Origin: Arenibacter echinorum
Lineage (GTDB): Bacteria > Bacteroidota > Bacteroidia > Flavobacteriales > Flavobacteriaceae
Length of the DNA stretch: 64,000 nucleotides
NCBI RefSeq assembly: GCF_003259375.1
Contig: NZ_QLLN01000006.1
Coordinates: 186,001 to 250,000 of the forward strand
Direction of reading: 5' to 3'
The translations under genes and the position numbers were made by a program. Shown one piece after another: positions 45,131-54,882 of this stretch. The notes beneath the pieces are model-generated. The model did no database searches. It saw only the letters and a list, made by a program, of their open reading frames with translations, and had not been told where the DNA came from. Numbering within the stretch: position 1 is the first letter of the stretch; each line of letters begins with the position of its first letter.

Positions 45131-45264
45131 AGGTTAAGTAGGTTTTACAAAATATAATTAGACTTGGGGAGGTCAAAGTATATTCTTGGTGTAATAGTTT
45201 TGCTTATATTTTATATTTATCTTTAGCGTTCTAAGCTACATTATTAATTATTTAACGTCGAATT

Positions 45265-46386
45265 ATGAAAAATAGTATCTTAATTATATTCATCGCCTTA
45301 ATGTCTTTGAATTTATCTTGTGCTCAAACAACTGAAAATGAGGTTAATAGCGTAGATAATCCATCATTCACCGCAGAGCTAATAATCGATGAACTACAAT
45401 TACCATGGGGATTTACCTTTCTTCCTGATGGTAGTATGCTCATTACGGAAAAGGCAGGCCAATTGATTCATTTCAAGGATGGCAAAAAGAATGAAGTAAG
45501 TAATACACCAGCAGTGTATAACAGAGGCCAAGGCGGTCTATTGGATGTTGTCCTGCATCCAGATTACGCCAATAATGGATGGATCTATATATCCTATGCT
45601 TCCGAAGAAGGTGATGATAAGGGTGGAAATACTGCTATTATCAGGGCAAAGTTGAACAACAACAGTCTTACCGACACCCAATTATTATACAAGGCCACTC
45701 CCAACACCACTAAAGGTCAGCATTTTGGCTCCAGATTTGCCTTTGACGATAAGGGTTATTTATTCTTTTCCATTGGAGAACGAGGGGACCGGGACGTTAA
45801 TCCCCAGGATATTACCAGGGATGGCGGAAAAATATATCGTTTAAACGCGGACGGGAGTATTCCTTCAGACAATCCTTTTGTAAACACTGCAGGAGCAAAA
45901 ACAGCCATATATAGCTATGGACATAGAAATCCCCAAGGTCTGGTAAAAAACCCTATGACCGGGGAAATCTGGGATAACGAACACGGTCCTCAGGGCGGGG
46001 ATGAAATAAATATTATTGAAAAGGGCAAGAATTATGGATGGCCGGTAATTACTTATGGCATCAATTATAGCGGCACCCCCATTACGGATAAAACCGAAAT
46101 GGAAGGCATGGAGCAACCAATACATTACTGGGTACCTTCTATTGCGCCAAGTGGAATGGCCTTTGTAACTTCAGACAAATACCCGGAATGGAAAGGAAAC
46201 TTATTAATAGGCTCTTTAAAATTTCAATATTTGGAAAGACTGGAGCTAAAGGGTAACAAGGTTGTTTACAGAGAGAAATTAATGCCCGACTTAGGACGTG
46301 TGCGGGACGTTAGACAAGCCCCGGACGGTTTTATATATGTGGCCGTGGAAGGCAAAGGAATCTATAAACTAGTACCAAAGAAATAA
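45265..46386 (+). CDS. PQQ-type soluble sugar dehydrogenase (YliI/GdhB-like)
   Basis: A 373-residue exported beta-propeller. A lipobox LNLSC after a 19-residue leader (Cys19) suggests a lipoprotein. Landmarks are WGFTFLPDGSMLITEK at the start of the propeller, GQGGLLDVVLHPDY, the HFGSRFAFDD segment, the GDRDVNPQ and GHRNPQGL motifs, and NEHGPQGGDE. These are features of the glucose/sorbosone dehydrogenase family, which oxidises aldose sugars with PQQ in the periplasm. It is followed after 40 bases by a c-type cytochrome gene, the likely electron acceptor. PQQ must be imported or made elsewhere; no pqq genes are in the window. Confidence 0.9.
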   Translation: MKNSILIIFIALMSLNLSCAQTTENEVNSVDNPSFTAELIIDELQLPWGFTFLPDGSMLITEKAGQLIHFKDGKKNEVSNTPAVYNRGQGGLLDVVLHPDYANNGWIYISYASEEGDDKGGNTAIIRAKLNNNSLTDTQLLYKATPNTTKGQHFGSRFAFDDKGYLFFSIGERGDRDVNPQDITRDGGKIYRLNADGSIPSDNPFVNTAGAKTAIYSYGHRNPQGLVKNPMTGEIWDNEHGPQGGDEINIIEKGKNYGWPVITYGINYSGTPITDKTEMEGMEQPIHYWVPSIAPSGMAFVTSDKYPEWKGNLLIGSLKFQYLERLELKGNKVVYREKLMPDLGRVRDVRQAPDGFIYVAVEGKGIYKLVPKK

Positions 46387-46426
46387 TACTCATTAAATTT
46401 AGTATCATCATCTTATAAAGTAATTT

Positions 46427-46831
46427 ATGAAGCTCTTGCTTTTAACCTATATTTTCTCTATTTCATTATTGTCCTTTTTATTGTTCCAGGACAAGGAACT
46501 GGAAGAAAGCATCAATAGAGGTGCAGATATTTATTCGGACTTCTGTATAAACTGCCATATGGCGAATGGAGAGGGTGTTGAAAAAACATTCCCTCCATTG
46601 GCCAAATCAGATTTTTTATTGAACAAAAGAGAGGAAAGCATAAGGGGCGTAAAATACGGCCAACAAGGATATATATTGGTCAACGGGGTGGCCTACAACA
46701 ACATTATGCCTCCAATGGGATTGGAAGATGAGGAAATTGCAGATGTGATGAACTATATCCTAAACTCCTGGGGCAATAAAAGCGACAGCATAGTAACCCC
46801 CGAAGAGGTTTCTATGAATGTCAATAAATAG
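46427..46831 (+). CDS. c-type cytochrome
   Basis: A 134-residue exported monohaem cytochrome c. An N-terminal hydrophobic segment (KLLLLTYIFSISLLSFLLF) serves as signal or anchor. The haem site is CINCHM at about residues 38-43, and NNIMPPMG supplies the distal Met ligand. The C-terminal helix AD VMNYILNSWG is typical. It is in the same direction as the PQQ sugar dehydrogenase gene and probably receives its electrons for the respiratory chain. It converges on murQ, with stop codons two bases apart. Confidence 0.88.
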   Translation: MKLLLLTYIFSISLLSFLLFQDKELEESINRGADIYSDFCINCHMANGEGVEKTFPPLAKSDFLLNKREESIRGVKYGQQGYILVNGVAYNNIMPPMGLEDEEIADVMNYILNSWGNKSDSIVTPEEVSMNVNK

Positions 46832-46832
46832 T

Positions 46833-47648
46833 CTAGCCCTTACTGGCGTCTATGGCATTCTTTACAGAACCGTATTTTTTTAATAATTTTTCTGCCTCGG
46901 CATAATCAATATTTAATTCCTCTACCAAATATCGGGTTCCGCGATCTACCAACTTTTCATTGGTGAGCTGCATATTTACCATTTTATTACCTTTCACCCG
47001 CCCGATCCTGATCATTAAGGCAGTGGAAATCATATTGAGCACCAGTTTTTGCGATGTTCCGCTTTTCATCCGCGTACTTCCTGTTAGAAATTCAGGCCCA
47101 ACGTTTACAGCGATGGGAATCTCTACGGCTTGAGTCAAGGGAGAACCCGGATTATTGGTAATACATGCAGTCAACAAGCCATGCGCAGCCGCCTCTTTTA
47201 CCCCACCAATGACATATGGTGTAGTGCCCGATGCCGCTATCCCTACTACTGTATCGTTCTTTGTTATATTAAAAGGTTCCAAATCCTTCCAAGCCTGAAC
47301 AGTATCATCCTCGGCATTTTCAACAGCCTTTCTAATTGCTACATCCCCACCGGCGATCAATCCAATTACGTAATCATGGGACAAGCCAAAAGTGGGAGGA
47401 ATTTCCGAGGCATCCAAAATACCCAATCGGCCGCTGGTTCCCGCACCTATATAAAATAGTCTGCCCCCTTTATCGAATCGTACTTTCAAGGCATCTACCA
47501 ATTTGGTCACTTCCGGTATAACCAAGGCAACGGCATCAGCAATCAACTGATCCTCCTTATTCATATTAGTAAGGATTGTTGCGGTATCCATCAATTCCAG
47601 GTCATTGTATTTTGATGGCAATTCGGTTATCTTTTTATAATCTTGCAT
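46833..47648 (-). CDS. murQ: N-acetylmuramic acid 6-phosphate etherase
   Basis: A 271-residue cytoplasmic enzyme of the SIS-domain family that splits MurNAc-6-phosphate into GlcNAc-6-phosphate and D-lactate during peptidoglycan recycling. The conserved segment FYIGAGTSGRLGILDASEIP holds the sugar-phosphate site and one catalytic Glu; the second Glu is in VENAEDD. The SSG-type motif GIAASGTTPYV and the TGSTRMKSGTSQK segment are also present. The length is slightly short of the E. coli enzyme (about 298) but covers the full fold. It is the first minus-strand gene next to the DeoR regulator and the SusCD locus, whose other members fit the same pathway. Confidence 0.95.
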   Translation of the reverse strand: MQDYKKITELPSKYNDLELMDTATILTNMNKEDQLIADAVALVIPEVTKLVDALKVRFDKGGRLFYIGAGTSGRLGILDASEIPPTFGLSHDYVIGLIAGGDVAIRKAVENAEDDTVQAWKDLEPFNITKNDTVVGIAASGTTPYVIGGVKEAAAHGLLTACITNNPGSPLTQAVEIPIAVNVGPEFLTGSTRMKSGTSQKLVLNMISTALMIRIGRVKGNKMVNMQLTNEKLVDRGTRYLVEELNIDYAEAEKLLKKYGSVKNAIDASKG

Positions 47649-47940
47649 ATTTTTTGGTCGGTATTTAATTAAATAGAATTATTTTTTGGTTTAGCTTAAG
47701 AGGGTCCGTTAAAGCAGATTGGCTAATTCAGCGATTTGAAAAATCCAATCTTTACTTCTTTTACTCTTATAAAAATGTTTTATCAATTGAACTAGCATCT
47801 GCCCCACATATCAAAGTATACTTTTAGAATCATGGCAAACTTAGGTAATTTTAGTTTTTTAGATTGTCCAAAACTGGCAGTGGCAACTAAAAAAGTAAAG
47901 ACATTTAAAAAATTTAAACTACTATAACATATAAATATCT
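47649..47940. other. Intergenic region between murQ and deoR
   Basis: A 292-base AT-rich gap between two minus-strand genes; it holds the murQ 5' side. No TAnnTTTG box is obvious on the minus strand and no hairpin terminator for deoR stands out. Confidence 0.4.
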
Positions 47941-48690
47941 TTAAAGCAATTTTATTTTAACGTCCCAGAAATCCTTTAATTTATCATCTTCTGGTTCCAG
48001 CTCGGTAATTAAAACATCTATAGTGTCCAAATCACATATTTTAAACCGCTGTGTGGAATTTAATTTCTCGGAAATTGATGGGGCCACAATTTTTTTTGAG
48101 GCATTTATCATAGCTTTTTTTATTTGAACAATATCCCAATCAAAATCGGTTACCCCATTTTTTACGTCGATGGAGTTGATACCTAAAAAGCAGATATCCA
48201 CCTTAATATCATTCAGCATGTTTATAGCACAACCACCGATAGCAATTTGGGAATCCTTGGATAATTTTCCACCAACCAATATTACTTCCACGTCCGATTT
48301 GGCCATTAATTGAACAGCAACCGGCAAACTAGGTGTAAAACAGGTAATTTTCAAATTGGGTGGAATCATCCGTGCAATTTCCATATTGGTGGTTCCACCA
48401 CTTAATAGTATAACCTGTCCACTCTTGATCAAGGTTATTGCCTTTCTTGCAATCCGGGACTTACTCTCAAGAGCATATATCTCTTGATTTTCAACATTGT
48501 AATTGTTAAACCCCAATGATATGGCCCCGCCATGTACCTTCTTTAGTTTTTTGGCAGCACTAAGCTCCTTGATATCACGGCGAATAGTATCTACCGAAAC
48601 ACTCAAAAGTTCGGCAATATCCGTAAACAAAACCCTATTATGGATTCTAACCTCGTTTAAGATTACTTGTTGTCTCTCGGCTTTTAACAT
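47941..48690 (-). CDS. DeoR-family transcriptional regulator
   Basis: A 249-residue repressor-type regulator. The N-terminal helix-turn-helix (about residues 5-58) reads RQQVILNEVRIHNRV, then LLSVSVDTIRRDIKEL and LKKVHGGA, the DeoR signature. The C-terminal sensor domain (about 75-235) with ILLSGGTTNMEIA binds sugar phosphates in the family. It is divergent from the susC gene across 192 bases that contain five TTGCA motifs spaced by about one helical turn, the likely operator. The inducer is plausibly MurNAc-6-phosphate or another amino-sugar phosphate, given the neighbouring murQ, nagZ-like and anmK genes (inference). Confidence 0.92.
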   Translation of the reverse strand: MLKAERQQVILNEVRIHNRVLFTDIAELLSVSVDTIRRDIKELSAAKKLKKVHGGAISLGFNNYNVENQEIYALESKSRIARKAITLIKSGQVILLSGGTTNMEIARMIPPNLKITCFTPSLPVAVQLMAKSDVEVILVGGKLSKDSQIAIGGCAINMLNDIKVDICFLGINSIDVKNGVTDFDWDIVQIKKAMINASKKIVAPSISEKLNSTQRFKICDLDTIDVLITELEPEDDKLKDFWDVKIKLL

Positions 48691-48773
48691 AAAATTGTCA
48701 TATTAACAGAATATAGTCAATATTAGCAAAAAACTGCAAACAAACCGCATACAGCTATTTATTTTAATAATTA

Positions 48774-48817
48774 TTGCAATATATTGCAAATTATTGCAAT
48801 AGTTGCAGTATTTTGCA
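48774..48817. promoter_or_regulatory. Phased TTGCA operator array overlapping the susC promoter
   Basis: TTGCA occurs at 48774, 48784, 48794, 48803 and 48813, spacings 10, 10, 9 and 10, so all sites face the same side of the helix. Further GCA motifs at 48726, 48736 and 48747 follow similar spacing. They overlap ATTG and TATTTTTG of the probable susC promoter and probably bind the divergent DeoR-type regulator. Confidence 0.6.
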
Positions 48818-48825
48818 TATTTTTG
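48793..48825 (+). promoter_or_regulatory. Probable susC promoter
   Basis: ATTG at 48793-48796 (-33-like) is separated by 21 bases from TATTTTTG at 48818-48825, which matches TAnnTTTG. It is 57 bases before the susC ATG and is covered by the TTGCA array. Confidence 0.65.
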
Positions 48826-48882
48826 AGAATATCAATTATTCTATTTCTAATTTAATTTACTAAAAATTAACTCTAAAAGCCG

Positions 48883-51858
48883 ATGAAAAAATTTCAAACA
48901 ATTAGGGGAAAATTACCAAGCCATTTATTCCTATGGCTACTTCTGGTAATGAGTACAAACGTATTTGGGCAACAATCCCCAATTACAATTAGTGGAAACA
49001 TTACTGAAAGTGGTTCTGGGATACCCATAGCCGGTGCTTCTGTATTTATTGCAAATACATCTTTCGGTGCCGTTTCGGATTTCGATGGAAACTACAGCTT
49101 TAAAGCTGCTCTGGAAAACGGGGATTATGTTCTCACCGCTAGCTATCTTGGATTTAGCACTCAAAAAATATCCTTCACAGCCTCTGGTGGAGATATCACA
49201 CAGGATATTGTTCTAGCGGAAGACCTTTTAAGCCTGGACGAAGTAGTGGTTACCGGGACAGGGACAGGCGCCAATAAAAGATCCCTAGGAAACGCCATAT
49301 CTACTGTAAAATCGGAAGATTTGACCAATAATGGCGCTACTCAGGTAGACCAGGCCATTGCTGGAAAAGTTTCTGGTGCATTAGTACAACAAAATTCCGG
49401 AGATCCTGCGGGTGGTATCAGTATAAGACTTAGAGGGCCTAGCACCATTGCCGGTAGTTCCGACCCACTATATATTGTGGATGGTATCATTATAAGCAAC
49501 TCCAGTAACGAGCTTATAGATTTGGGAGGTAACTCCCAGAACAGGCTGGCCGACCTAAACCCCAATGATATTGAAAAAATAGAAATAATCAAGGGTGCAG
49601 CGGCAGCGGCGATCTACGGATCAAGGGCCAGCAACGGGGTAGTTCAAATTTTTACCAAAAAGGGAAAGAGTGGTGAACCCAAGTTTACCTTTATGACAAA
49701 TATCAAGCTAAACGAGCTTAGAAAAAAGATTGACTACAATACGGTTCCCCTAGCTTGGGAAGTAGCCACTGACAGAAACAATTTGGCTACGGTTGCAGTA
49801 GAGCGATATGATTTACAAGATGTTATATTCGACACCGGTTTTGGCTTGGAGAATTACTTTTCTGTAAATGGAGGAAATGAAAAGACCTCCTATTTTCTTT
49901 CGGCCTCACATTTGGATAATGAAGGCATCGTAAAGAATACCGACTTTAAACGCTACGGATTTAAAGCCAATATTACCCAGAAGGCATTTGATTGGTTGGA
50001 TATTACAGGAGGTTTCAACTATGTAAGAAGTATAAGTAACGACGTTCCTAATGGTGGAATCAATTCTGCCTATGGATCTCTTACAGGATTCTTGTTCAGC
50101 GACAATTCCATAGATCCTACCCCCGATGCTTCAGGAGTTTATCCAGTAACCTCTCCCCTAGTGGCCAGAACCAATCCATTGGAGGCTGTAGACCGATTTG
50201 ATTTTGGACAAAAAACCAATCGTTTTATCACAAGCATTGCCCTGGATGGTAAATTTAATGAACACCTTTCCGCAAAATATACCCTGGGAATGGATTATTA
50301 CAACCAATCCGCATTTGCCTTTATTCCCATCAACAATACCTCAACGTTACCCGATGGATTTGCTAGAAGATCTGATTTAAACAGTTTTCAATACAATAGC
50401 GACCTAAATGTAACTTACAGGACCGATATATCGGATAGTGTGAACTCCATAACCACCGCTGGCGGTTCTTGGCAATACGAAGAAAGGGATAGGGTCGGCA
50501 TTAGTGCAACTGGACTTCCGCCTGTAGTGCAAACGGCAACGGGAGGTAGTTTATTGGAGCAAGGCGAGACCAGGTCCCAAATTTCATATTGGGGAGCTTT
50601 TCTACAACAGTCTTTTTCCTTTATGAACAAAATTTATATAAACGGTGCAGTAAGAATGGACGGCGCTTCGACCTTTGGTAAGGATGAACGCAATCAACTT
50701 TATTTCAAAGCCAGCGCCTCTTATGTTCTATCCGATGAGGATTTCTGGAAAGACACCTTTTCAGACACTTTTAACTCCTTTAAATTAAGGACCTCATGGG
50801 GTCAGGCCGGTAACCTAACCGCATTGGGTGCCTTCGATAGATTTTCAGTATATTCTCCTTCAGCTATTGGTGGAGCGGTAAGTCTTATTCCATCTACCGC
50901 CCAAGGGAATGAAAACCTAAAACCAGAAAGACAGGATGAAATTGAATTAGGTTTTGATGCCGGATTTCTTAACAATAGGTTAGGCTTGGAATTCTCATAC
51001 TACCATCAAAAGGTAACAGATCTATTGCTACCAAGGGTATTGGCTCCATCAACCGGTTTCAGCTCTAGATTCGAAAACGTAGGCAACTTGGAGAATAAAG
51101 GGATTGAATTACTGCTCAGGGCCGCACCTATAAAAAATGAAAACTTTTCATGGGACGTAACCGCTTCTTTCTCCAAAAACAAGAATGAGGTTACCAATGT
51201 TGCCGGAGGTGGCCGACTAACCCTAGATGGTAGTTTCTCTACCAACTATGTAATAGAAGGTGAGTCATTAGGTGTTTTTTATAGGGAATTTTACGCACGT
51301 AACGAAGATGGCACAATAGCTCTGGATGCGAATGGTTACCCATACAGAGGAACTACCGAGGATGGTGAATCATCCAAAGTATTGGGAGACCCAAATCCAG
51401 ATTGGTTTGGATCCTTGATCAATGAAGTTTCTTATAAGAACTTTTCATTAAGAGTACAGTTTGATGCTGTTCAGGGTTACGAAGTATTCAACTGGAACCG
51501 TAGATTGCTGGACAATGTATTGTTTGGCGGTGGATACAATGTTGGTCAAGAATTGTTGGGGAACCTTCCCAAAGGTTACGGAGGAGCACAGGCCAATATC
51601 TTTGAAGAGTTTGTGGAGGATGGATCTTTCGTTAAGTTAAGGGAAGTAAGCCTTAGCTATAACTTCAAACCTAAATGGGATTTCATAGACAACGTAGCAT
51701 TGAGTTTGGTAGGTAGAAACTTGGTTTCATGGGACAATTATTCCGGATGGGATCCAGAAGTAAGTGCCGCAGGTCAAAGCAATGGGGTAAGAGGATTTGA
51801 TTTTGCTACTGTTCCAATCCCAAAGACCTATCAATTTGGAGTAAATGTTAGTTTCTAA
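48883..51858 (+). CDS. SusC/RagA-family TonB-linked outer-membrane protein
   Basis: A 991-residue outer-membrane transporter. A signal peptide of about 29 residues (ending NVFGQ) leads to a carboxypeptidase-like domain (about 35-112), then the TonB box region LDEVVVTGTGTG (119 on), the plug and a 22-strand barrel ending in VNVSF. SusC proteins import oligosaccharides or peptides with the lipoprotein SusD as lid; susD follows after 17 bases. Downstream genes for AmpG-like transport, NagZ-like cleavage and AnmK suggest that the cargo is a peptidoglycan fragment such as a muropeptide or GlcNAc-anhydroMurNAc (inference). Confidence 0.93.
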   Translation: MKKFQTIRGKLPSHLFLWLLLVMSTNVFGQQSPITISGNITESGSGIPIAGASVFIANTSFGAVSDFDGNYSFKAALENGDYVLTASYLGFSTQKISFTASGGDITQDIVLAEDLLSLDEVVVTGTGTGANKRSLGNAISTVKSEDLTNNGATQVDQAIAGKVSGALVQQNSGDPAGGISIRLRGPSTIAGSSDPLYIVDGIIISNSSNELIDLGGNSQNRLADLNPNDIEKIEIIKGAAAAAIYGSRASNGVVQIFTKKGKSGEPKFTFMTNIKLNELRKKIDYNTVPLAWEVATDRNNLATVAVERYDLQDVIFDTGFGLENYFSVNGGNEKTSYFLSASHLDNEGIVKNTDFKRYGFKANITQKAFDWLDITGGFNYVRSISNDVPNGGINSAYGSLTGFLFSDNSIDPTPDASGVYPVTSPLVARTNPLEAVDRFDFGQKTNRFITSIALDGKFNEHLSAKYTLGMDYYNQSAFAFIPINNTSTLPDGFARRSDLNSFQYNSDLNVTYRTDISDSVNSITTAGGSWQYEERDRVGISATGLPPVVQTATGGSLLEQGETRSQISYWGAFLQQSFSFMNKIYINGAVRMDGASTFGKDERNQLYFKASASYVLSDEDFWKDTFSDTFNSFKLRTSWGQAGNLTALGAFDRFSVYSPSAIGGAVSLIPSTAQGNENLKPERQDEIELGFDAGFLNNRLGLEFSYYHQKVTDLLLPRVLAPSTGFSSRFENVGNLENKGIELLLRAAPIKNENFSWDVTASFSKNKNEVTNVAGGGRLTLDGSFSTNYVIEGESLGVFYREFYARNEDGTIALDANGYPYRGTTEDGESSKVLGDPNPDWFGSLINEVSYKNFSLRVQFDAVQGYEVFNWNRRLLDNVLFGGGYNVGQELLGNLPKGYGGAQANIFEEFVEDGSFVKLREVSLSYNFKPKWDFIDNVALSLVGRNLVSWDNYSGWDPEVSAAGQSNGVRGFDFATVPIPKTYQFGVNVSF

Positions 51859-51875
51859 ACTTAAAAAAAACAACG

Positions 51876-53219
51876 ATGAAAAAATATTTAAATTTTAATA
51901 TAAAGGCTATTGCACTATTGATGACCGTTTTGGCGGTATCATCTTGCGAAACCGATTTTGATAATCCCAATGCCGCTACGGACGCCCAAGTTTTTTCTTC
52001 TAGGGAAGGTATATTGGCAGCAACCATAGGAATGCAACAATTGTATTCCACCACAGGTTTGAGATGGATAGTAGAAACACCAGCGGTAACTACAAGGGAG
52101 GCAGGTATTACCACTACCTTTCAGAATATGATAGATCTTGAGGACGGTGGGGACATTCCAAATTCCACTTCCAATATTGTCGGACTATGGTCCACGATGC
52201 TTCGGGTGATGTCGATTTCAGAAGATATTGCAAAAAATGCACCTGATCTGAACATCAATGACGGCACCAAAAGTGGTTTGATTGCTTACGCCAATTTATT
52301 TAAGGCAATGGCCATAGGAAGTATGGCGCAGAACTACGAACAGGTAATTGTAGCTATCAGCCAAGATGGGGATGCAGCATTCGTATCCAGAACAGAAGCT
52401 TACAATACCGCAGTGGCTCTACTCAATGAGGCTCAAAACCTAATTGCGGCCAACCCAATATCCGACGAGTTCAGCTCAGAGATCCTGAGAGGAAATATAG
52501 ACTTGGAAAATACCCTGCAGGCAATGTCGGCTCGGTACAATCTATTTGCAGGTAATTATGATGCTGCAATTTCGGCAGCGGGCTCAGTAGACGAATCTTC
52601 TACCTCAGTATTTACCTATGATTCACAAAATTTAAATCCGGTATGGAGCAGGGTATTTCAAAACGGGGTTCCCAATTTTAAACCTAGAGATAACTTTGGC
52701 TTGCCAGCCTCCTTTTCAATTGACCCTGCTGATGGTCGCGTTGATTTCTATTTGGTTCCTTTGGATGAACTGAACATAAATCAACTACCTATAGAAGACC
52801 TTGCAGGATTCTTTGATGAGGAGAGCGGTACTGAATCCATTCCCGTTTATCTACCGGACGAAATGAGCCTAATTATTGCCGAAGCCAATCTTAGAAAAAC
52901 TTCAGCCGATATCACAGCTGCCGTAACCGCCATAAACAATGTTAGGACTGATAATGATGATGTCTTTGGGGTAAACGCCAATATCCCTGCTTATGCAGGG
53001 GATACGTCCGTTGAAGCCTTATTGAACGAAGTGTACCTTAACCGTAGGCTGGAACTGTTCTTAACCGGAACCAGTCTGGAGGACAGCAGAAGGTTTGAAC
53101 GACCTGAGCCCAGCACAAGTGCCAAGGTATTTACTGATGAAAGGAATAGAAACTTTTATCCTTATCCAAACACTGAAAGGGACAACAATAGCAATACTCC
53201 GGCCGACCCATCAATTTAA
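51876..53219 (+). CDS. SusD/RagB-family substrate-binding lipoprotein
   Basis: A 447-residue surface lipoprotein. The lipobox VSSCE at about 22-26 gives Cys24 as the lipid-modified residue. The family's helical TPR-like architecture is visible, including LSLIIAEANLRKT and the final segment with NEVYLNRRLELFLTG and DSRRFER. SusD caps the SusC transporter and selects ligands. It lies 17 bases after susC and is followed by a terminator-like hairpin at 53242-53278. Confidence 0.92.
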   Translation: MKKYLNFNIKAIALLMTVLAVSSCETDFDNPNAATDAQVFSSREGILAATIGMQQLYSTTGLRWIVETPAVTTREAGITTTFQNMIDLEDGGDIPNSTSNIVGLWSTMLRVMSISEDIAKNAPDLNINDGTKSGLIAYANLFKAMAIGSMAQNYEQVIVAISQDGDAAFVSRTEAYNTAVALLNEAQNLIAANPISDEFSSEILRGNIDLENTLQAMSARYNLFAGNYDAAISAAGSVDESSTSVFTYDSQNLNPVWSRVFQNGVPNFKPRDNFGLPASFSIDPADGRVDFYLVPLDELNINQLPIEDLAGFFDEESGTESIPVYLPDEMSLIIAEANLRKTSADITAAVTAINNVRTDNDDVFGVNANIPAYAGDTSVEALLNEVYLNRRLELFLTGTSLEDSRRFERPEPSTSAKVFTDERNRNFYPYPNTERDNNSNTPADPSI

Positions 53220-53241
53220 AGGAAAAATTGTTTTAGATTAC

Positions 53242-53278
53242 AAAAGGCCTACATTTATGTTTAAATGCTAGGCCTTTT
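53242..53278 (+). terminator. Terminator hairpin after susD
   Basis: AAAAGGCCTA and TAGGCCTTTT form the outer stem with an inner CATTTA/TAAATG pairing, within A and T tracts. It may end or attenuate the susCD transcript before the GHL10 gene. Confidence 0.75.
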
Positions 53279-53298
53279 ATTTCAACACTCAATTTCAT

Positions 53299-54810
53299 AT
53301 GTTCAAAAAAATTGCCCTTTTACTTACATTATCCATTACCTCCTGCTCGGTATTAAAACCTTCCATACCAACACCCAAACACGAATTTAGAGGTGTATGG
53401 ATAGCCACCGTAGTCAATATAGACTGGCCAAAAAGCGGCCTCGATGATATTGAAAAACAGAAACAGGACTATCTGAAAATCCTTGATTTTTATAATGACT
53501 TAAATTTTAATGCCGTAATAGTTCAAATTAGGGCCGCCGGGGATGCTTTTTATCCTTCCCAATACGCGCCCTGGTCAAGATTTTTGACCGGCAATGAAGG
53601 TGTAGCCCCAGAACCCTATTACGACCCCTTACAATGGATGATACAGGAAGCGCATGCCAGGGGAATGGAGTTCCACGCATGGCTTAACCCCTACCGGGCC
53701 ACGTTTGACGAAAAACTGGAAATCTTAAGTAAAGACCATGATTACAACCTACATCCAGATTGGATGCTGAAATACGGAAAAAAATACTATTACAATCCCG
53801 GATTGCCGGAAGTACAACAGCATTTAACAAATATCATGGGAGAAGTAGTTGCCAATTACGATGTAGATGCCGTTCACTTTGACGACTATTTTTACCCCTA
53901 TAAAATAACCGATGAAACTTTTGAGGATACGGAAACCTATACCAAATACGCCCAACCACAACAATCCTTGGAAGATTGGAGAAGAAGCAATATTGATAGT
54001 TTGGTCAAGAAGGTACACAACACCATAAAAAGCGAAAAACCATGGGTACAATTCGGTATAAGTCCGTTCGGAGTATGGAAAAACAACAGCACCGATCCTC
54101 TTGGATCGGACACCAAAGCCGGGCAGACCACCTATGAGGACCTGTACGCCGATCCGTTGTTATGGATGAAAATGGGATGGATAGACTATTTGGTGCCCCA
54201 AGTATATTGGAGCATGGATCTACCCGTAGCATCCCATAAAAAGATAGTGGACTGGTGGTCCAAGAACAGTTATAACACCAATCTATATATTGGCAACGGA
54301 CCCTACAAAATAAGAAACAATAGTGACAAAGCCTGGGACAAGAAAAAAGAACTTCCGAACCAATTAAGCTTCGCCAGAGAAAATAAAAATGTAATCGGAA
54401 ATGTATTTTTCAGCGCCAAATCCCTAATGTCCGACAAGGAGGATGTGCTCAAAATATTGAAGAAAAAATACTACCAAAACATTGCTTTGCCACCCAGTTC
54501 ACCATTTCAAAAAAACGCATTTCAGAATGAAATTATTGAAACACAGTTTCAAGAAAAAGATGGCCTTTTACATTTCAATATACCATCCAAGGAAAGACAA
54601 AATTTAAGATACGCTTTGATATATGTAGCCAAAAAAGAATCAATATTAAGTCTGGAAAACACGGATAGATTAGTGGCAAAAATACCACTTTCGGACTCCG
54701 GTAATTTTAGTTTTAACAGTTCAGGATTCAAAGGAAAAAAACTTTTGGCCTTAACTTTTATAAATAATTTTGGACAGGAAAGTAGACCCAAAATCATCAG
54801 AATAAATTAA
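53299..54810 (+). CDS. Glycosyl hydrolase-like 10 (GHL10/DUF187) lipoprotein
   Basis: A 503-residue exported lipoprotein. The lipobox TSCSV with Cys16 or so ends the leader, and the mature part begins KHEFRGVWIATVVNIDWP, the GHL10 signature. The TIM-barrel core shows FHAWLNPYRATFD, VDAVHFDDYFYP and VQFGISPFGVW. Family members are thought to cleave polysaccharides, and several occur with peptidoglycan genes; the activity here is not proven. The C-terminal 90 residues form an extra beta-domain (about 415-503). It lies between susCD and the ampG-like gene and probably trims the imported substrate outside the cytoplasm. Confidence 0.88.
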   Translation: MFKKIALLLTLSITSCSVLKPSIPTPKHEFRGVWIATVVNIDWPKSGLDDIEKQKQDYLKILDFYNDLNFNAVIVQIRAAGDAFYPSQYAPWSRFLTGNEGVAPEPYYDPLQWMIQEAHARGMEFHAWLNPYRATFDEKLEILSKDHDYNLHPDWMLKYGKKYYYNPGLPEVQQHLTNIMGEVVANYDVDAVHFDDYFYPYKITDETFEDTETYTKYAQPQQSLEDWRRSNIDSLVKKVHNTIKSEKPWVQFGISPFGVWKNNSTDPLGSDTKAGQTTYEDLYADPLLWMKMGWIDYLVPQVYWSMDLPVASHKKIVDWWSKNSYNTNLYIGNGPYKIRNNSDKAWDKKKELPNQLSFARENKNVIGNVFFSAKSLMSDKEDVLKILKKKYYQNIALPPSSPFQKNAFQNEIIETQFQEKDGLLHFNIPSKERQNLRYALIYVAKKESILSLENTDRLVAKIPLSDSGNFSFNSSGFKGKKLLALTFINNFGQESRPKIIRIN

Positions 54811-54882
54811 AGTCAAGGAAGATTTAATATCTTCATGAACACAAAAATAAAAACCAATTTTAAAACATAAAAAGCTGGTAAA

